DNA from: Streptomyces sp. ASQP_92
GTDB taxonomy: Bacteria; Actinomycetota; Actinomycetes; Streptomycetales; Streptomycetaceae
Direction of reading: 5' to 3'
DNA length: 64,000 bases
NCBI RefSeq assembly: GCF_025399895.1
Contig: NZ_JAODUA010000011.1
Location: 62,001 to 126,000 of the forward strand
Below the pieces are notes generated by a model. That model did no database searches. It was not told the DNA's origin and saw only the letters and a list, made by a program, of their open reading frames with translations. Positions 7,919 through 16,412 of this stretch are shown piece after piece (position 1 is the first letter of the stretch; each line of letters starts with the position of its first letter). Both the position numbers and the translations under genes were made by a program.

Positions 7919-9067
7919 ATGACCACGTACGACTTCGACACACCCGTTGACCGGCGCGGCACCTGGAGCGTCCAGTGGGACGGGGCGGCCGAGCGGTTCG
8001 GGGCGGAGGGGCTGCTGCCGTTCACCATCTCCGACATGGACTTCCGCTGCGCGCCACCGGTGCTCGCGGCGCTCCAGGAACGCGTCGCGCACGGCGTGTT
8101 CGGCTACACCGACTGGCAGAACGACGAGTTCCGTTCGGCGGTACGCGACTGGTACCGCGACCGGCACGACACGGAGCTGGACACCACGCGGCTGGTGTAC
8201 GCCCCGTCCGTCCTCAGCCAGCTCTCGCAGCTGCTGCGCATGTGGACCGAACCGGGTGACGCGGTCGTCGTCCACACCCCGGTGTACGACGGCTTCCGCA
8301 AGACGGTCACCGGGCTCGGCCGTGAGCTGCGCGAAGTCCCGCTTGACGACCCGGCGGCCCTGGAGGCGGCGCTGGCCGGTCCGCGCGCCCGGGTGCTGCT
8401 CCTGTGCTCGCCGCACAACCCGACGGGGCGGGTGTGGACGGAGGCGGAGCTGACCTCCTTCGCCTCGCTCGCGGCGCGGCACGCGGCCACGGTGATCAGC
8501 GACGAGATCCACGCGGACTTCGTCCACGACGGCCACCGCCATCTGCCCTGGACGCACTTCGGACAGGGCCGCTGGGCGCTGCTCACCTCCGGCACCAAGT
8601 CGTTCAACTTCCCGGCGCTGACCGGCTCCTTCGGCATCATCGGTGACGCGGCGGACCACGCCGAGTTCGTGCGCCGCATGCAGACGGGCGAGGGCCTCGG
8701 CTCCCCCGCGGTCCTCTCGCTGACCGCGCACATCGCGGCGTACCGGGAGGGGGCGGAGTGGCTGGACGCGGTGCGGGCGTATGTGGCGGGGAACCTGGAG
8801 CTGGTCGCCTCGACCCTCAACTCGGCGTTCCCCGAGCTGAGTTGGGCCCCTCCGCAGGCCGGGTACCTCGCGTGGATCGATCTGCGGGCGCTGGGGGTGG
8901 AGGAGGCGGCGTTGCAGCGGGAGCTGGTGGAGGGGGAGGGGGTGGCCATCATGCCGGGTGGGGTGTACGGGGCGCCGGGGTTCGTTCGGCTGAACGTGGG
9001 GTGTGCGCGGGGGAAGGTGGAGGCGGGGGTTTCGGCGTTGACGCGGGCGCTGGCTCGGCGGGCCTGA
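7919..9067 (+). CDS. MalY/PatB-family PLP enzyme (putative cystathionine beta-lyase)
   Basis: A 382-residue fold-type I PLP enzyme. The start MTTYDFDTPVDRRGT and LPFTISDMDFR are hallmarks of the MalY/PatB C-S lyase group. A central LLCSPHNPTGRVW and VISDEIHADFV carry the PLP-contact Asn and Asp, and TSGTKSFNFPAL carries the Schiff-base lysine. Likely reaction: beta-elimination of cystathionine or related thioethers to a thiol, pyruvate and ammonia. The ribosome site AGGGGAGG sits close upstream. Transaminase activity remains possible. The 3' third uses unusually G-rich codons. Confidence 0.88.
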   Translation: MTTYDFDTPVDRRGTWSVQWDGAAERFGAEGLLPFTISDMDFRCAPPVLAALQERVAHGVFGYTDWQNDEFRSAVRDWYRDRHDTELDTTRLVYAPSVLSQLSQLLRMWTEPGDAVVVHTPVYDGFRKTVTGLGRELREVPLDDPAALEAALAGPRARVLLLCSPHNPTGRVWTEAELTSFASLAARHAATVISDEIHADFVHDGHRHLPWTHFGQGRWALLTSGTKSFNFPALTGSFGIIGDAADHAEFVRRMQTGEGLGSPAVLSLTAHIAAYREGAEWLDAVRAYVAGNLELVASTLNSAFPELSWAPPQAGYLAWIDLRALGVEEAALQRELVEGEGVAIMPGGVYGAPGFVRLNVGCARGKVEAGVSALTRALARRA

Positions 9068-9120
9068 GGTTCTCCCCACCCCGCCCCTTCCCGAGACCCT
9101 CCGGGGGATGCGGTTCGGCT

Positions 9121-9320
9121 GCGGGCCGTGGGTGGCTGGTCGCGCAGTTCCCCGCGCCCCCTAAAACCCCCGGTCGACCGCGGACCGTGCCCGCTTCTCG
9201 CGCAGTTCCCCGCGCCCCTCAACTGCTCGGTGCGGGCCAGCATCGACGCACCTCAGCCTGTCCGGCGATTGAGGACGAGCGCCCTTGAGGCGCGATACGG
9301 GGTCTGGGGCGGAGCCCCAG
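9121..9320. repeat. R1 repeats (2 copies) followed by one R2 compound element
   Basis: Two R1 units, with cores at about 9140-9160 and 9198-9218 (TCGCGCAGTTCCCCGCGCCCC type, about 58 bp apart), lead into an R2 element. R2 starts around 9254, includes TCCGGCGATTGAGGACGAGC, and ends in the hairpin CTGGGGCGGAGCCCCAG at 9304-9320. They fill the gap between the PatB-like gene and the exporter. The same modules recur in seven other gaps. Confidence 0.85.
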
Positions 9321-9359
9321 GGGGTTTGAGGGGAGGGGAGGGTGGGGGACAGGTGGGCT

Positions 9360-10835
9360 GTGGCGGACAACGTACGCATGGGCACCCGCCCCGCCCGCCG
9401 GGTGCTGCTCACCACCGTTCTCGGCTCGGGCATGGCCCTCCTCGACTCGACCGTCGTCAACGTCGCCCTGCCCCACATCGGCACCGACCTCGACGCCGAC
9501 ATGGCCGTCCTGCAATGGACCGTCAACGCCTACATGCTCACCCTGGCCGGCCTCATCCTGCTGGGCGGCGCCCTGGGCGACCGGTACGGACGGCGGAAGG
9601 TGTTCGTGATCGGGGTGGTGTGGTTCGCCGCCGGGTCGCTGCTGTGCGGCCTCGCCCCCACCGCCGGCGTGCTCATCGCCGCCCGCGCCCTCCAGGGCAT
9701 CGGGGGCGCCCTGCTCACCCCCGGCTCCCTCGCCATCATCCAGTCGGGCTTCCACCCGGACGACCGGGCCCGGGCGGTGGGCGTGTGGTCCGGGCTCGGC
9801 GGGGTCGGCGCGGCCGTGGGCCCGTTCCTCGGGGGCTGGCTGGTGGACGGCCCCGGCTGGCGCTGGGTGTTCCTGATCAACGTGCCGCTCGCGGCGGTCT
9901 GCGTGACCGTCGCCCTGCGCCACGTACCGGAGACCCGGGATCCGCGCGTCCACACCGGCCGCTTCGACGCGGGGGGCGCGGCCCTCGGCGCACTGGCCCT
10001 CGCCCTGGTGACGTACGCCCTGATCGAGGCGCCGGGGCAGGGGCCATCGGGTCTGGTCGTGGGGGCCGGGGTCGCCGGTCTCGGGCTGGGCGCGGCCTTC
10101 GTACGGCGCGAGCGGCGCCTCGCCGACCCGATGCTGCCGCCCGCCATCTTCCGCTCCCGGATCTTCACCGCGGTCAACTGCGTGACGGTGTGCGTGTACG
10201 CCGCCTTCGGCGGGTTCTTCTTCCTCGCCGCTCTCCAGCTCCAGGTCGTCGCCGGGTACTCGGCGCTCGGCGCGGGCGCGGCGCTGCTGCCGACGACGGC
10301 GCTGATGCTGCTGCTCTCGGCGCGGGCGGGCGAACTGGGCCGGCGGATCGGGCCGCGCCTCCCGCTCACCGCCGGGCCGCTGCTGTGCGCGGCCGGGATG
10401 CTCCTGATGCTGCGCGTCGGGCAGCACGCCTCGTACGTGACCGATGTGCTGCCCGCGCTCGTCGTACTCGGCCTCGGCATGGTCACCCTGGTGGCGCCGC
10501 TCACCGCGACGGTGCTGGCCTCGGTCGACGAGGGCCGGGCCGGGCTCGCCAGCGGCATCAACAACGCCGCCGCGCGCGCCGCGGGCCTGCTCGCGGTGGC
10601 CGCGCTGCCGCTGGCCGCGGGGATGGGCCCGGAGGCGTACCGGTCGGCGGCGGAGTTCGGGGCGACGTTCCGGCGGGCCATGCCGATGTGTGCGGGGGCG
10701 TTGGTGCTGGCGTCGTTGGTGGCGTTCCTGACCGTGCGGAGGGGGGTGGGGGTGGGGGTGGTGCCGGAGTGCCGGATGCAGTGCGGGGTGTCCGGGCCGG
10801 CCCTGGAGCCCGACCACGGCGACCCCGCGCCCTGA
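9360..10835 (+). CDS. MFS drug transporter, DHA2 (EmrB/QacA, 14-helix) family
   Basis: A protein of about 491 residues with 13-14 hydrophobic helices. It has family motifs: motif D1-like LLDSTVVNVALPHIG near the N-terminus, motif A GALGDRYGRRKVF between helices 2 and 3, and motif C-like GGVGAAVGPFLGGWLVD in helix 5. It should export a hydrophobic or cationic compound by proton antiport. The start is uncertain: GTG at 9360 is chosen; GTG 9342 and ATG 9378 are in frame. It lies directly after an R2 hairpin, with no regulator next to it. A hairpin follows the stop. Confidence 0.88.
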   Translation: MADNVRMGTRPARRVLLTTVLGSGMALLDSTVVNVALPHIGTDLDADMAVLQWTVNAYMLTLAGLILLGGALGDRYGRRKVFVIGVVWFAAGSLLCGLAPTAGVLIAARALQGIGGALLTPGSLAIIQSGFHPDDRARAVGVWSGLGGVGAAVGPFLGGWLVDGPGWRWVFLINVPLAAVCVTVALRHVPETRDPRVHTGRFDAGGAALGALALALVTYALIEAPGQGPSGLVVGAGVAGLGLGAAFVRRERRLADPMLPPAIFRSRIFTAVNCVTVCVYAAFGGFFFLAALQLQVVAGYSALGAGAALLPTTALMLLLSARAGELGRRIGPRLPLTAGPLLCAAGMLLMLRVGQHASYVTDVLPALVVLGLGMVTLVAPLTATVLASVDEGRAGLASGINNAAARAAGLLAVAALPLAAGMGPEAYRSAAEFGATFRRAMPMCAGALVLASLVAFLTVRRGVGVGVVPECRMQCGVSGPALEPDHGDPAP

Positions 10836-10841
10836 CTCTTC

Positions 10842-10860
10842 CCCGGGGCTCCGCCCCGGG
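10842..10860 (+). terminator. hairpin after the DHA2 exporter
   Basis: CCCGGGGC-TCC-GCCCCGGG, perfect 8-bp stem with a three-base loop, beginning 7 bases after the stop. It resembles the hairpin end of the R2 repeat. Confidence 0.6.
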
Positions 10861-10929
10861 CCCCCTTTCGGTCCCCGGACCGCGTGGACCACTGGCGGGG
10901 TTGCCTGCGTCCCCGAACCCCCTTCGGCC

Positions 10930-11240
10930 TGCGGACCGTGCTCGCTTCTCGCGCAGTTCCCCGCGCCCCTGAACCCGCTTTCGTCCGCGGGCCGTGCGTG
11001 GCCGATCGCGCAGTTCCCCGCGCCCCTCAACCCTCTCGACTCTGCGGGCCGTGGGTGGCTGGTCGCGCAGTTCCTCGCGCCCCCAAAACCCCCTTTCATC
11101 TGCGGACCGTGCCCGCTTCTCGCGCAGTTCCCCGCGCCCCTAACTACTCGGTGCGGGCCAGCACAGGCCACCCCAGCCCGTCCGGCGATTGAGGACGAGC
11201 GCCCTTTAGGCGCGATACGGGGTCTGGGGCGGAGCCCCAG
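10930..11240. repeat. array of four R1 repeats plus one R2 element
   Basis: Four R1 copies begin near 10930, 10987, 11044 and 11102, each of the form GCGGaCCGTG - N - CTCGCGCAGTTCC(C/T)CGCGCCCC - N. The R2 element spans about 11174-11240, with its hairpin at 11224-11240. The copies are near-identical in the core and variable in the link. No ORF is credible in the gap 10836-11331. Confidence 0.88.
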
Positions 11241-11331
11241 GAGGGGCGGAACCGACCAACCCTGCCGGGTGCGGGGGGACGGAAGCCCCCGGAGGGTCTC
11301 GGGGAGGGGCGGGGTGGGGGAAACTGGCCGC

Positions 11332-11745
11332 ATGTCCATTCACGAGAACCTGCTCGGCGGCCCCGCCCCGACCCTGCTGCCCGACGACCCGGAGCCGCGT
11401 GAGCTGCTCGCCCAGGGCACCGCCCCCGCCGACGTCGCCGCGAAGTACCCCACCTCCTCCCTCGCCTGGGCCCAGCTCGCCGACGACGCGTTCGACGGTG
11501 GCCGCACCGTCGAGTCGTACGCCTACGCCCGTACCGGATACCACCGCGGCCTCGACTCGCTGCGCCGCGCCGGATGGAAGGGACACGGCCCGGTGCCGTG
11601 GGAGCACGAGCCCAACCGCGGCTTCCTGCGCGCCCTGCACGCCCTCGCGCGCGCCGCGCAGGCGATCGGCGAGGACGCCGAGTACGAGCGCTGCACGACC
11701 TTCCTGCGGGATTCCTCCGAGCTCGCCGCCGAGACCCTGGGCTGA
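11332..11745 (+). CDS. DUF3151 family protein
   Basis: A 137-residue cytoplasmic protein of the actinobacterial DUF3151 family: N-terminal MSIHENLLGGPAPTLLPDDP, then a helical region with TSSLAWAQLADDAF, ESYAYARTGYHRGLDSLRR, and EPNRGFLRALHALARAAQAIG. The all-helical, TPR-like character is visible, but function is unknown. In S. coelicolor, as I remember it, a homologue lies near fba. The R2 hairpin upstream and a 14-bp hairpin downstream suggest a single-gene transcript. Confidence 0.88.
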   Translation: MSIHENLLGGPAPTLLPDDPEPRELLAQGTAPADVAAKYPTSSLAWAQLADDAFDGGRTVESYAYARTGYHRGLDSLRRAGWKGHGPVPWEHEPNRGFLRALHALARAAQAIGEDAEYERCTTFLRDSSELAAETLG

Positions 11746-11770
11746 TCCACTCCCGGTCGAGAGGGAACGC

Positions 11771-11814
11771 CCGGGCCGTCCGTGACATCTGTATGGCTGA
11801 CACGGACGGCCCGG
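11771..11814 (+). terminator. strong hairpin after the DUF3151 gene
   Basis: A 14-bp perfect stem: CCGGGCCGTCCGTG at 11771-11784 pairs with 11801-11814, with a 16-base loop. It starts 26 bases after the stop. Confidence 0.7.
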
Positions 11815-11923
11815 TCCGCCGCGAGCACCACGCCCGCGCGTACCGGCCGGCATCGACAGGCTGGCGCGGAGGCCCCACTCCTCTCCCCCCAACTCCAGCC
11901 GGGGACCAGGGGAGAACTCCGTC

Positions 11924-12937
11924 TTGGGCAAGCGAGGCGCCCGCAGCACCACCAAGAGAACCGGCCGGACCGGCATCGGGAAAGGGACCCGCACCGCGAA
12001 AGGGACCCGCACCGCGGAAGGGACAGGCACCCGTACCGCGCACGGCACCCGCGCCGCAGGCCGACCCCGCGCAACCGACCGGCCCCGTACCGCTCCCGGC
12101 ACCCCCACACGCACACGCATACGCGTCCCGCTCATGGTCGGAGCGGTCCTCGGGGTCGCCCTGATCGGCGGGGTCGCGGTCGCCCAGTGGCCCGGCGGGG
12201 GGCACAGGGCCGCCGTGGAGCCCGGCAACACCGTGGCGAGCCCCATGGAGGAGCAGTCCCCGCGACCCGTCGACCCGACGCCCGCCAAGGCCTCGGGCGA
12301 CCCCGGCCGACAGGCCGACCCGAGCGGTTCGGACGGGTCGGACGGGTCGGACGGGCAGAAGGAAGCGCCCGTACCGCCCTCCGGACCCGGCACCTTCACC
12401 GCCGCCCGCGCCTCCGGAAAGACCGTCGGCACCGGTGGCCCGCTGCGCCGCTACCAGGTGCAGGTCGAGGACGGCGCGGGCGTCTCCGCCGCGCAGGCCG
12501 CCGTCGACGTCCAGGCGATCCTGTCCGACGGGCGCAGCTGGGCCGCGCACGGAAAGGGCCGTTTCCAGTTGGTCGCGGACGGCGCCGACGTCACCATCAA
12601 GATCGCCACCCCCAGGACCACCGACAAGCTGTGCGCCTCCGTCGGCGACACCGGCGGCGAGCTGAACTGCGAGGTCGCGGGCGGTGTCGTGGTCAACCTC
12701 AAGCGCTGGGTGAAGGGTTCCCCGCAGTACGACGGGCCGCCCGCCGAGTACCGCCATCTCATCATCAACCACGAGATCGGCCACCTGATCGGCTACCACC
12801 AGCACATGGGCTGCCCGGGCCCGGGCAGGGCCGCCCCGGTGATGATGCAGCAGATCAAGGGCCTCGACGGCTGCAAGTCCAACGCCTGGCCCTACACCGC
12901 GCAAGGGACCTTCGTCACGGGGCCCCCGGCGCCCTGA
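11924..12937 (+). CDS. DUF3152 family membrane-anchored putative zinc metalloprotease
   Basis: 337 residues from a TTG start with GGGGAGA upstream. Residues 1-65 are a very basic, Thr/Gly/Arg-rich cytoplasmic tail. About 66-86 is one transmembrane helix (VPLMVGAVLGVALIGGVAVA). The rest is predicted to be outside. The C-terminal DUF3152 domain has the extended zinc motif HEIGHLIGYHQH at residues 283-294 (HExxHxxGxxH, metzincin style), then MGCPGPGRAAPVMMQQ with a Met that could be a Met-turn. Proteolytic activity is inferred from the motif and not established for this family. A GSD tandem tripeptide repeat lies in the linker. Confidence 0.85.
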   Translation: MGKRGARSTTKRTGRTGIGKGTRTAKGTRTAEGTGTRTAHGTRAAGRPRATDRPRTAPGTPTRTRIRVPLMVGAVLGVALIGGVAVAQWPGGGHRAAVEPGNTVASPMEEQSPRPVDPTPAKASGDPGRQADPSGSDGSDGSDGQKEAPVPPSGPGTFTAARASGKTVGTGGPLRRYQVQVEDGAGVSAAQAAVDVQAILSDGRSWAAHGKGRFQLVADGADVTIKIATPRTTDKLCASVGDTGGELNCEVAGGVVVNLKRWVKGSPQYDGPPAEYRHLIINHEIGHLIGYHQHMGCPGPGRAAPVMMQQIKGLDGCKSNAWPYTAQGTFVTGPPAP

Positions 12938-13039
12938 CGAAGCGGGCGGAAGCGTGCTTATGATGCCGGTGGGGACCGGGGCTCCGATGCCGACCAAGGA
13001 AGGGGCGGACCGCTACCCGGACACATCGAGGAGACAGCG

Positions 13040-13900
13040 ATGTCATCAAAGATGTCCGAACCGGTCACGCCGCCCGAGCGCGGCGGAGAGCCGGAGACCC
13101 CGAACCTGGACTTCGCGGGCACCACACCGTACGAGGACTACGTCCAGGCGGACGTGCTCACCCACCTCCAGCATCTGCGCTCGGACGACCCGGGCGAGAT
13201 GGTCTTCCTGGTCACCACCCAGGTCATGGAGTTGTGGTTCACCGTCATCGTGCACGAGTGGGAGACCGCGTCGCGCGCGCTGCGCGAGGACCGGGTGCCG
13301 GTCGCGGTCGACGCCCTGAAGCGTTCGGTGCGCGAGCTGGAGGCGCTCAACGCCTCGTGGACGCCGCTGGCGCAGCTCACCCCCGCCCAGTTCAACTCCT
13401 ACCGGTCCGCGCTCGGCGAGGGCTCCGGGTTCCAGTCGGCGATGTACCGGCGGATGGAGTTCCTGCTCGGTGACAAGTCGGCCTCCATGCTGGTGCCGCA
13501 CCGCGGCGCCCCGCGCGTGCACGCCGAGCTGGAGAAGGCGCTCGCCGAGCCCAGCCTGTACGACGAGGTGCTCGCGCTCCTCGCCCGCCGCGGTTACGCC
13601 GTCCCGGCCTCCGTCCTCCAGCGCGACCTGACCCGCAAGTACGAGCCGAGCCCCGAGGTCGAGGCGGTCTGGGCCGAGCTGTACGCGGGCGACCAGAACG
13701 GTGAACTGGTGCGCCTGGGCGAGGCGTTGACCGATGTCGGCGAGCTCGTGTGGCGCTGGCGCAACGACCACCTGGTGGCGACCCGGCGCGCCATGGGCGC
13801 CAAGGCCGGCACCGGCGGCTCGGCCGGGGTGGCGTGGCTGGAGAAGCGGGCCGCCAAGAACGTCTTCCCCGAGCTGTGGACGGCGCGCAGCCATGTCTGA
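13040..13900 (+). CDS. kynA: tryptophan 2,3-dioxygenase family protein
   Basis: A 286-residue haem dioxygenase homologue that should open the indole ring of tryptophan to N-formylkynurenine, the first step of the kynurenine pathway. Family landmarks: FNSYRSALGEGSGFQSAMYR (substrate-carboxylate Arg and SGFQS), FLLGDK, the haem-ligand His in WRWRNDHLVATRRAMG, and KAGTGGSAGVAWL. At the usual distal-His site (His55 in the Xanthomonas enzyme, context QHQTSELW), this protein reads TTQVMELW, placing Thr60 there. The gene overlaps kynureninase by 8 bases, so translational coupling is likely. GAGGAGA precedes the ATG. Confidence 0.93.
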   Translation: MSSKMSEPVTPPERGGEPETPNLDFAGTTPYEDYVQADVLTHLQHLRSDDPGEMVFLVTTQVMELWFTVIVHEWETASRALREDRVPVAVDALKRSVRELEALNASWTPLAQLTPAQFNSYRSALGEGSGFQSAMYRRMEFLLGDKSASMLVPHRGAPRVHAELEKALAEPSLYDEVLALLARRGYAVPASVLQRDLTRKYEPSPEVEAVWAELYAGDQNGELVRLGEALTDVGELVWRWRNDHLVATRRAMGAKAGTGGSAGVAWLEKRAAKNVFPELWTARSHV

Positions 13901-15083
13901 GGCGCTGGCCGGAAAGGCCGCGGCGCTGGACGCCGCAGACGAACTCGCCCCGCACCGCGCCCTGTTCGCGCTCGACGACGGTGTGGTCTACCTCGACGGG
14001 AACTCGCTGGGCGCGCTGCCCCGGCACGTCCCGGCCCGGATGCAGGACGTCATCGCCCGTGAGTGGGGCGAGTTGCGCATCCGCTCCTGGGAGGAGAGCG
14101 GCTGGTGGACCGCGCCGGAACGCATCGGCGACCGCATCGCCCCGCTCATCGGCGCGGACCGGGGCACCGTCGTGGTCGGCGACTCCACCAGTGTGAACGT
14201 CTTCAAGGCGCTGGTGGGCGCGGTGCGCCTGGCCGACGAGGACCGGGACGAGATCCTGGTGGACGCCTCGACGTTCCCCACCGACGGCTACGTCGCCGAC
14301 TCCGCGGCACGCATGACGGGCCGTCGGCTGCGAGCCCTTGCCCCCGCCGACATCCCGGCCGCGCTCGGCCCGCGCACGGCGGCGGTCCTGGTCAACCACG
14401 TGGACTACCGCTCGGGCCGCCTCAACGACCTGCCCGCCATGACGGCGGCGATCCAGGAGGCCGGTGCCCTCGCCGTCTGGGACCTGTGCCACAGCGCGGG
14501 CGCGCTGCCCGTCGGCCTCGGCACGCACGGCGTCGACTTCGCGGTGGGCTGCACCTACAAGTACCTGAACGGCGGCCCGGGTTCACCGGCGTACCTGTAC
14601 GTACGCGGCGACCACCAGGCCCGCTTCGACACCCCGCTGCCCGGCTGGAACTCGCACGAGGACCCCTTCGGGATGCGCTCGGCGTACGCGCCGGGCGACG
14701 GCGCGGTACGCGGCCGGGTCGGCACCCCCGACATCCTGTCCATGCTGGCCCTGGAGTCCGCCCTCGACGTGTGGGACGGCGTGTCCATCGAGGCGGTGCG
14801 GGCCAAGTCCCTCGCCCTGACGGACTTCTTCCTGGAGTGCGTCGAGGCGTACGTTCCGGCCGGGCGCGTGTCGTCGGTGACACCGGCCGCGCACGCGGAA
14901 CGCGGCAGCCAGGTGTCGCTGCGCTGCGAGAAGGCGGACGAGGTGATGCGCGCCCTCACCGAACGGGGCGTGGTGGGCGACCACCGCCGCCCCGACGTCC
15001 TCCGCTTCGGCTTCACCCCCCTGTACGTGGGCTTCGCCGACGCGGAACGCGCGGCGGGGGAACTCGCCGCGCTGCTGGGCTGA
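13893..15083 (+). CDS. kynU: kynureninase
   Basis: A 396-residue PLP enzyme that hydrolyses kynurenine to anthranilate and alanine. Evidence: the N-terminal VVYLDGNSLGALP typical of kynureninases, VVGDSTSVNVFKAL for PLP phosphate, AVWDLCHSAGALPVGL with the cofactor Asp and His, and the Schiff-base Lys in GCTYKYLNGGPGSPAYLYV. The C-terminal RFGFTPLYVGFADAERA fits the family. It starts inside the end of the dioxygenase gene and is followed by the probable formamidase, so all three steps from tryptophan to anthranilate are together. Tandem repeats begin at its last codons. Confidence 0.95.
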   Translation: MSEALAGKAAALDAADELAPHRALFALDDGVVYLDGNSLGALPRHVPARMQDVIAREWGELRIRSWEESGWWTAPERIGDRIAPLIGADRGTVVVGDSTSVNVFKALVGAVRLADEDRDEILVDASTFPTDGYVADSAARMTGRRLRALAPADIPAALGPRTAAVLVNHVDYRSGRLNDLPAMTAAIQEAGALAVWDLCHSAGALPVGLGTHGVDFAVGCTYKYLNGGPGSPAYLYVRGDHQARFDTPLPGWNSHEDPFGMRSAYAPGDGAVRGRVGTPDILSMLALESALDVWDGVSIEAVRAKSLALTDFFLECVEAYVPAGRVSSVTPAAHAERGSQVSLRCEKADEVMRALTERGVVGDHRRPDVLRFGFTPLYVGFADAERAAGELAALLG

Positions 15084-15216
15084 GCCCCGGCTTCTCGCGG
15101 GGGCTCACGGTGTTGCTCGGCTGAGCCCTGGCTCCTCGGGCGCGGGCCGGCCGTGTTGCTGGGCTGAGCCCCGGCTCCTCGGGCGCGGGCCGGCCGTGTT
15201 GTCGGGTTGAGCCCCG
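15074..15216. repeat. 43-bp tandem repeat overlapping the kynU 3' end
   Basis: Units start at 15074 (41 bp, divergent), 15115, 15158 and 15201 (partial). The consensus begins GCTGGGCTGAGCCCCGGCTC and ends CGGGCCGGCCGTGTT. Copies two and three differ at only a few positions. The first copy contains the kynU stop codon, so the array arose from the gene's own 3' end and repeats the stop-codon context. Confidence 0.88.
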
Positions 15217-15302
15217 TCGGCCCATGAGGGAGCCCCGGGTGCCCTGGTAGCGTCCGGGGCACCCGGGTGATCAACCGGCTTGGCCTGGCGAAAGGTTGGG
15301 GA

Positions 15303-16193
15303 ATGACGGATCCCGCAGAGCGTGACGCGGCCGAAGAGGCCTCCGCCTTCTCCCATCCCCCCGTCGCCCCCGACGCCACCGCCGCCTATGGCGACCACCC
15401 CGACCAGGTGATCGACTTCTACGCCCCCCGGGGCGCCCGCGCGGGCGCCCCGCTGGTCGCGCTGCTGCACGGCGGCGCCTGGCGCGCCCCGTACGACCGC
15501 GCGCACATCACCCCGTTCGCCGACTTCCTGGCCCGGCGCGGGTTCGCCGTGGCCACCATCGAGTACCGGCGCGGAAGTCTGCTGCCCCGGCAGGGCGACG
15601 GCACGGGGGCTCCCGCCACAGGGGAGCCGGTGGCCGGGCGCTGGCCGGACACCTTCGACGACGTGGCGGCCGCCCTGGACGCGCTGCCCCTGCTCGTACG
15701 GGACGCCGTACCCGGAGCCGACCCCCGCCGCACGGTACTGACCGGCCACTCGGCGGGCGGCCACCTCGCGCTGTGGGCCGCGGCCCGCCATGTCCTGCCG
15801 GACGACTCCCCCTGGCGCACCCCGGCCCCCGCCCCCCTGCGCGGTGTCGTGGCCCTGGCCCCGATCGCCGACTTCACCACGGCGGTGGCCCTGTCGGTCT
15901 GCTCCGGCGCGGTCACCCAACTCCTGGGCGGAGAAGCGCACTTGCTTTCCCGCCTCCCGCACGCCGACCCCTCCGCCCTCCTCCCCACCGGCATCGCCAC
16001 GGCCGTGGTCCAGGGCCACGAGGACATCGTGGTCCCCCGATCCGTGGCAGAGGCCTACGTGGCCGCGGCAGCCCAGGCAGGCGAAACAGTGGGCCTGACC
16101 CTCCTGAACGACGTGGGCCACTTCCCCCTGATCGACCCCTCAACCGACGCCTGCGCAGTAGCAGCAGAAGAGATCGCCCAACTGGCTTATTGA
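15303..16193 (+). CDS. alpha/beta hydrolase, probable kynurenine formamidase (arylformamidase)
   Basis: A 296-residue alpha/beta hydrolase. The oxyanion-hole motif HGGAW follows LVALL, as in the HGGxW arylformamidase/AFMID group. The nucleophile elbow is GHSAGGHLALW, the acid is probably Asp in GHEDIVVP, and the base is His in NDVGHFPLID. Position directly after kynA and kynU supports hydrolysis of N-formylkynurenine to kynurenine and formate, the otherwise missing middle step. That function is inference from motif plus context; a general esterase is the alternative. Start at 15303 (ATG), with AAAGG upstream. Confidence 0.82.
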   Translation: MTDPAERDAAEEASAFSHPPVAPDATAAYGDHPDQVIDFYAPRGARAGAPLVALLHGGAWRAPYDRAHITPFADFLARRGFAVATIEYRRGSLLPRQGDGTGAPATGEPVAGRWPDTFDDVAAALDALPLLVRDAVPGADPRRTVLTGHSAGGHLALWAAARHVLPDDSPWRTPAPAPLRGVVALAPIADFTTAVALSVCSGAVTQLLGGEAHLLSRLPHADPSALLPTGIATAVVQGHEDIVVPRSVAEAYVAAAAQAGETVGLTLLNDVGHFPLIDPSTDACAVAAEEIAQLAY

Positions 16194-16203
16194 ACAGCTC
16201 CCT

Positions 16204-16400
16204 TTGGGGGCGCGGGGAACTGCGCGAAAAGCGCCCACGGCCCGCAGCCGAAAGGGGGTTAGGGGCGCGGGGAACTGCGCGAGAAGCCCCCACGGCCCGC
16301 AGGGTCAAGAGGGTTTAGGGGCGCGGGGAACTGCGCGAAAAGCGACCACGGCCCGCAGCCGAAAGGGAGTCAGGGGCGCGGGGAACTGCGCAAAAGCGCA
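16204..16400. repeat. array of four R1 repeats in GCGCGGGGAACTGCGCG orientation
   Basis: Copies at about 16207, 16263, 16319 and 16374, period 56 bp. They fill the convergent gap between the hydrolase and the TetR gene. Each unit reads GGGGCGCGGGGAACTGCGCG, then AAAAGCGnCCACGGCCCGCAG and a purine-rich link. There is no other terminator here, so the array may serve both transcripts. Confidence 0.88.
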
Positions 16401-16412
16401 CCCGCGCCGGGG

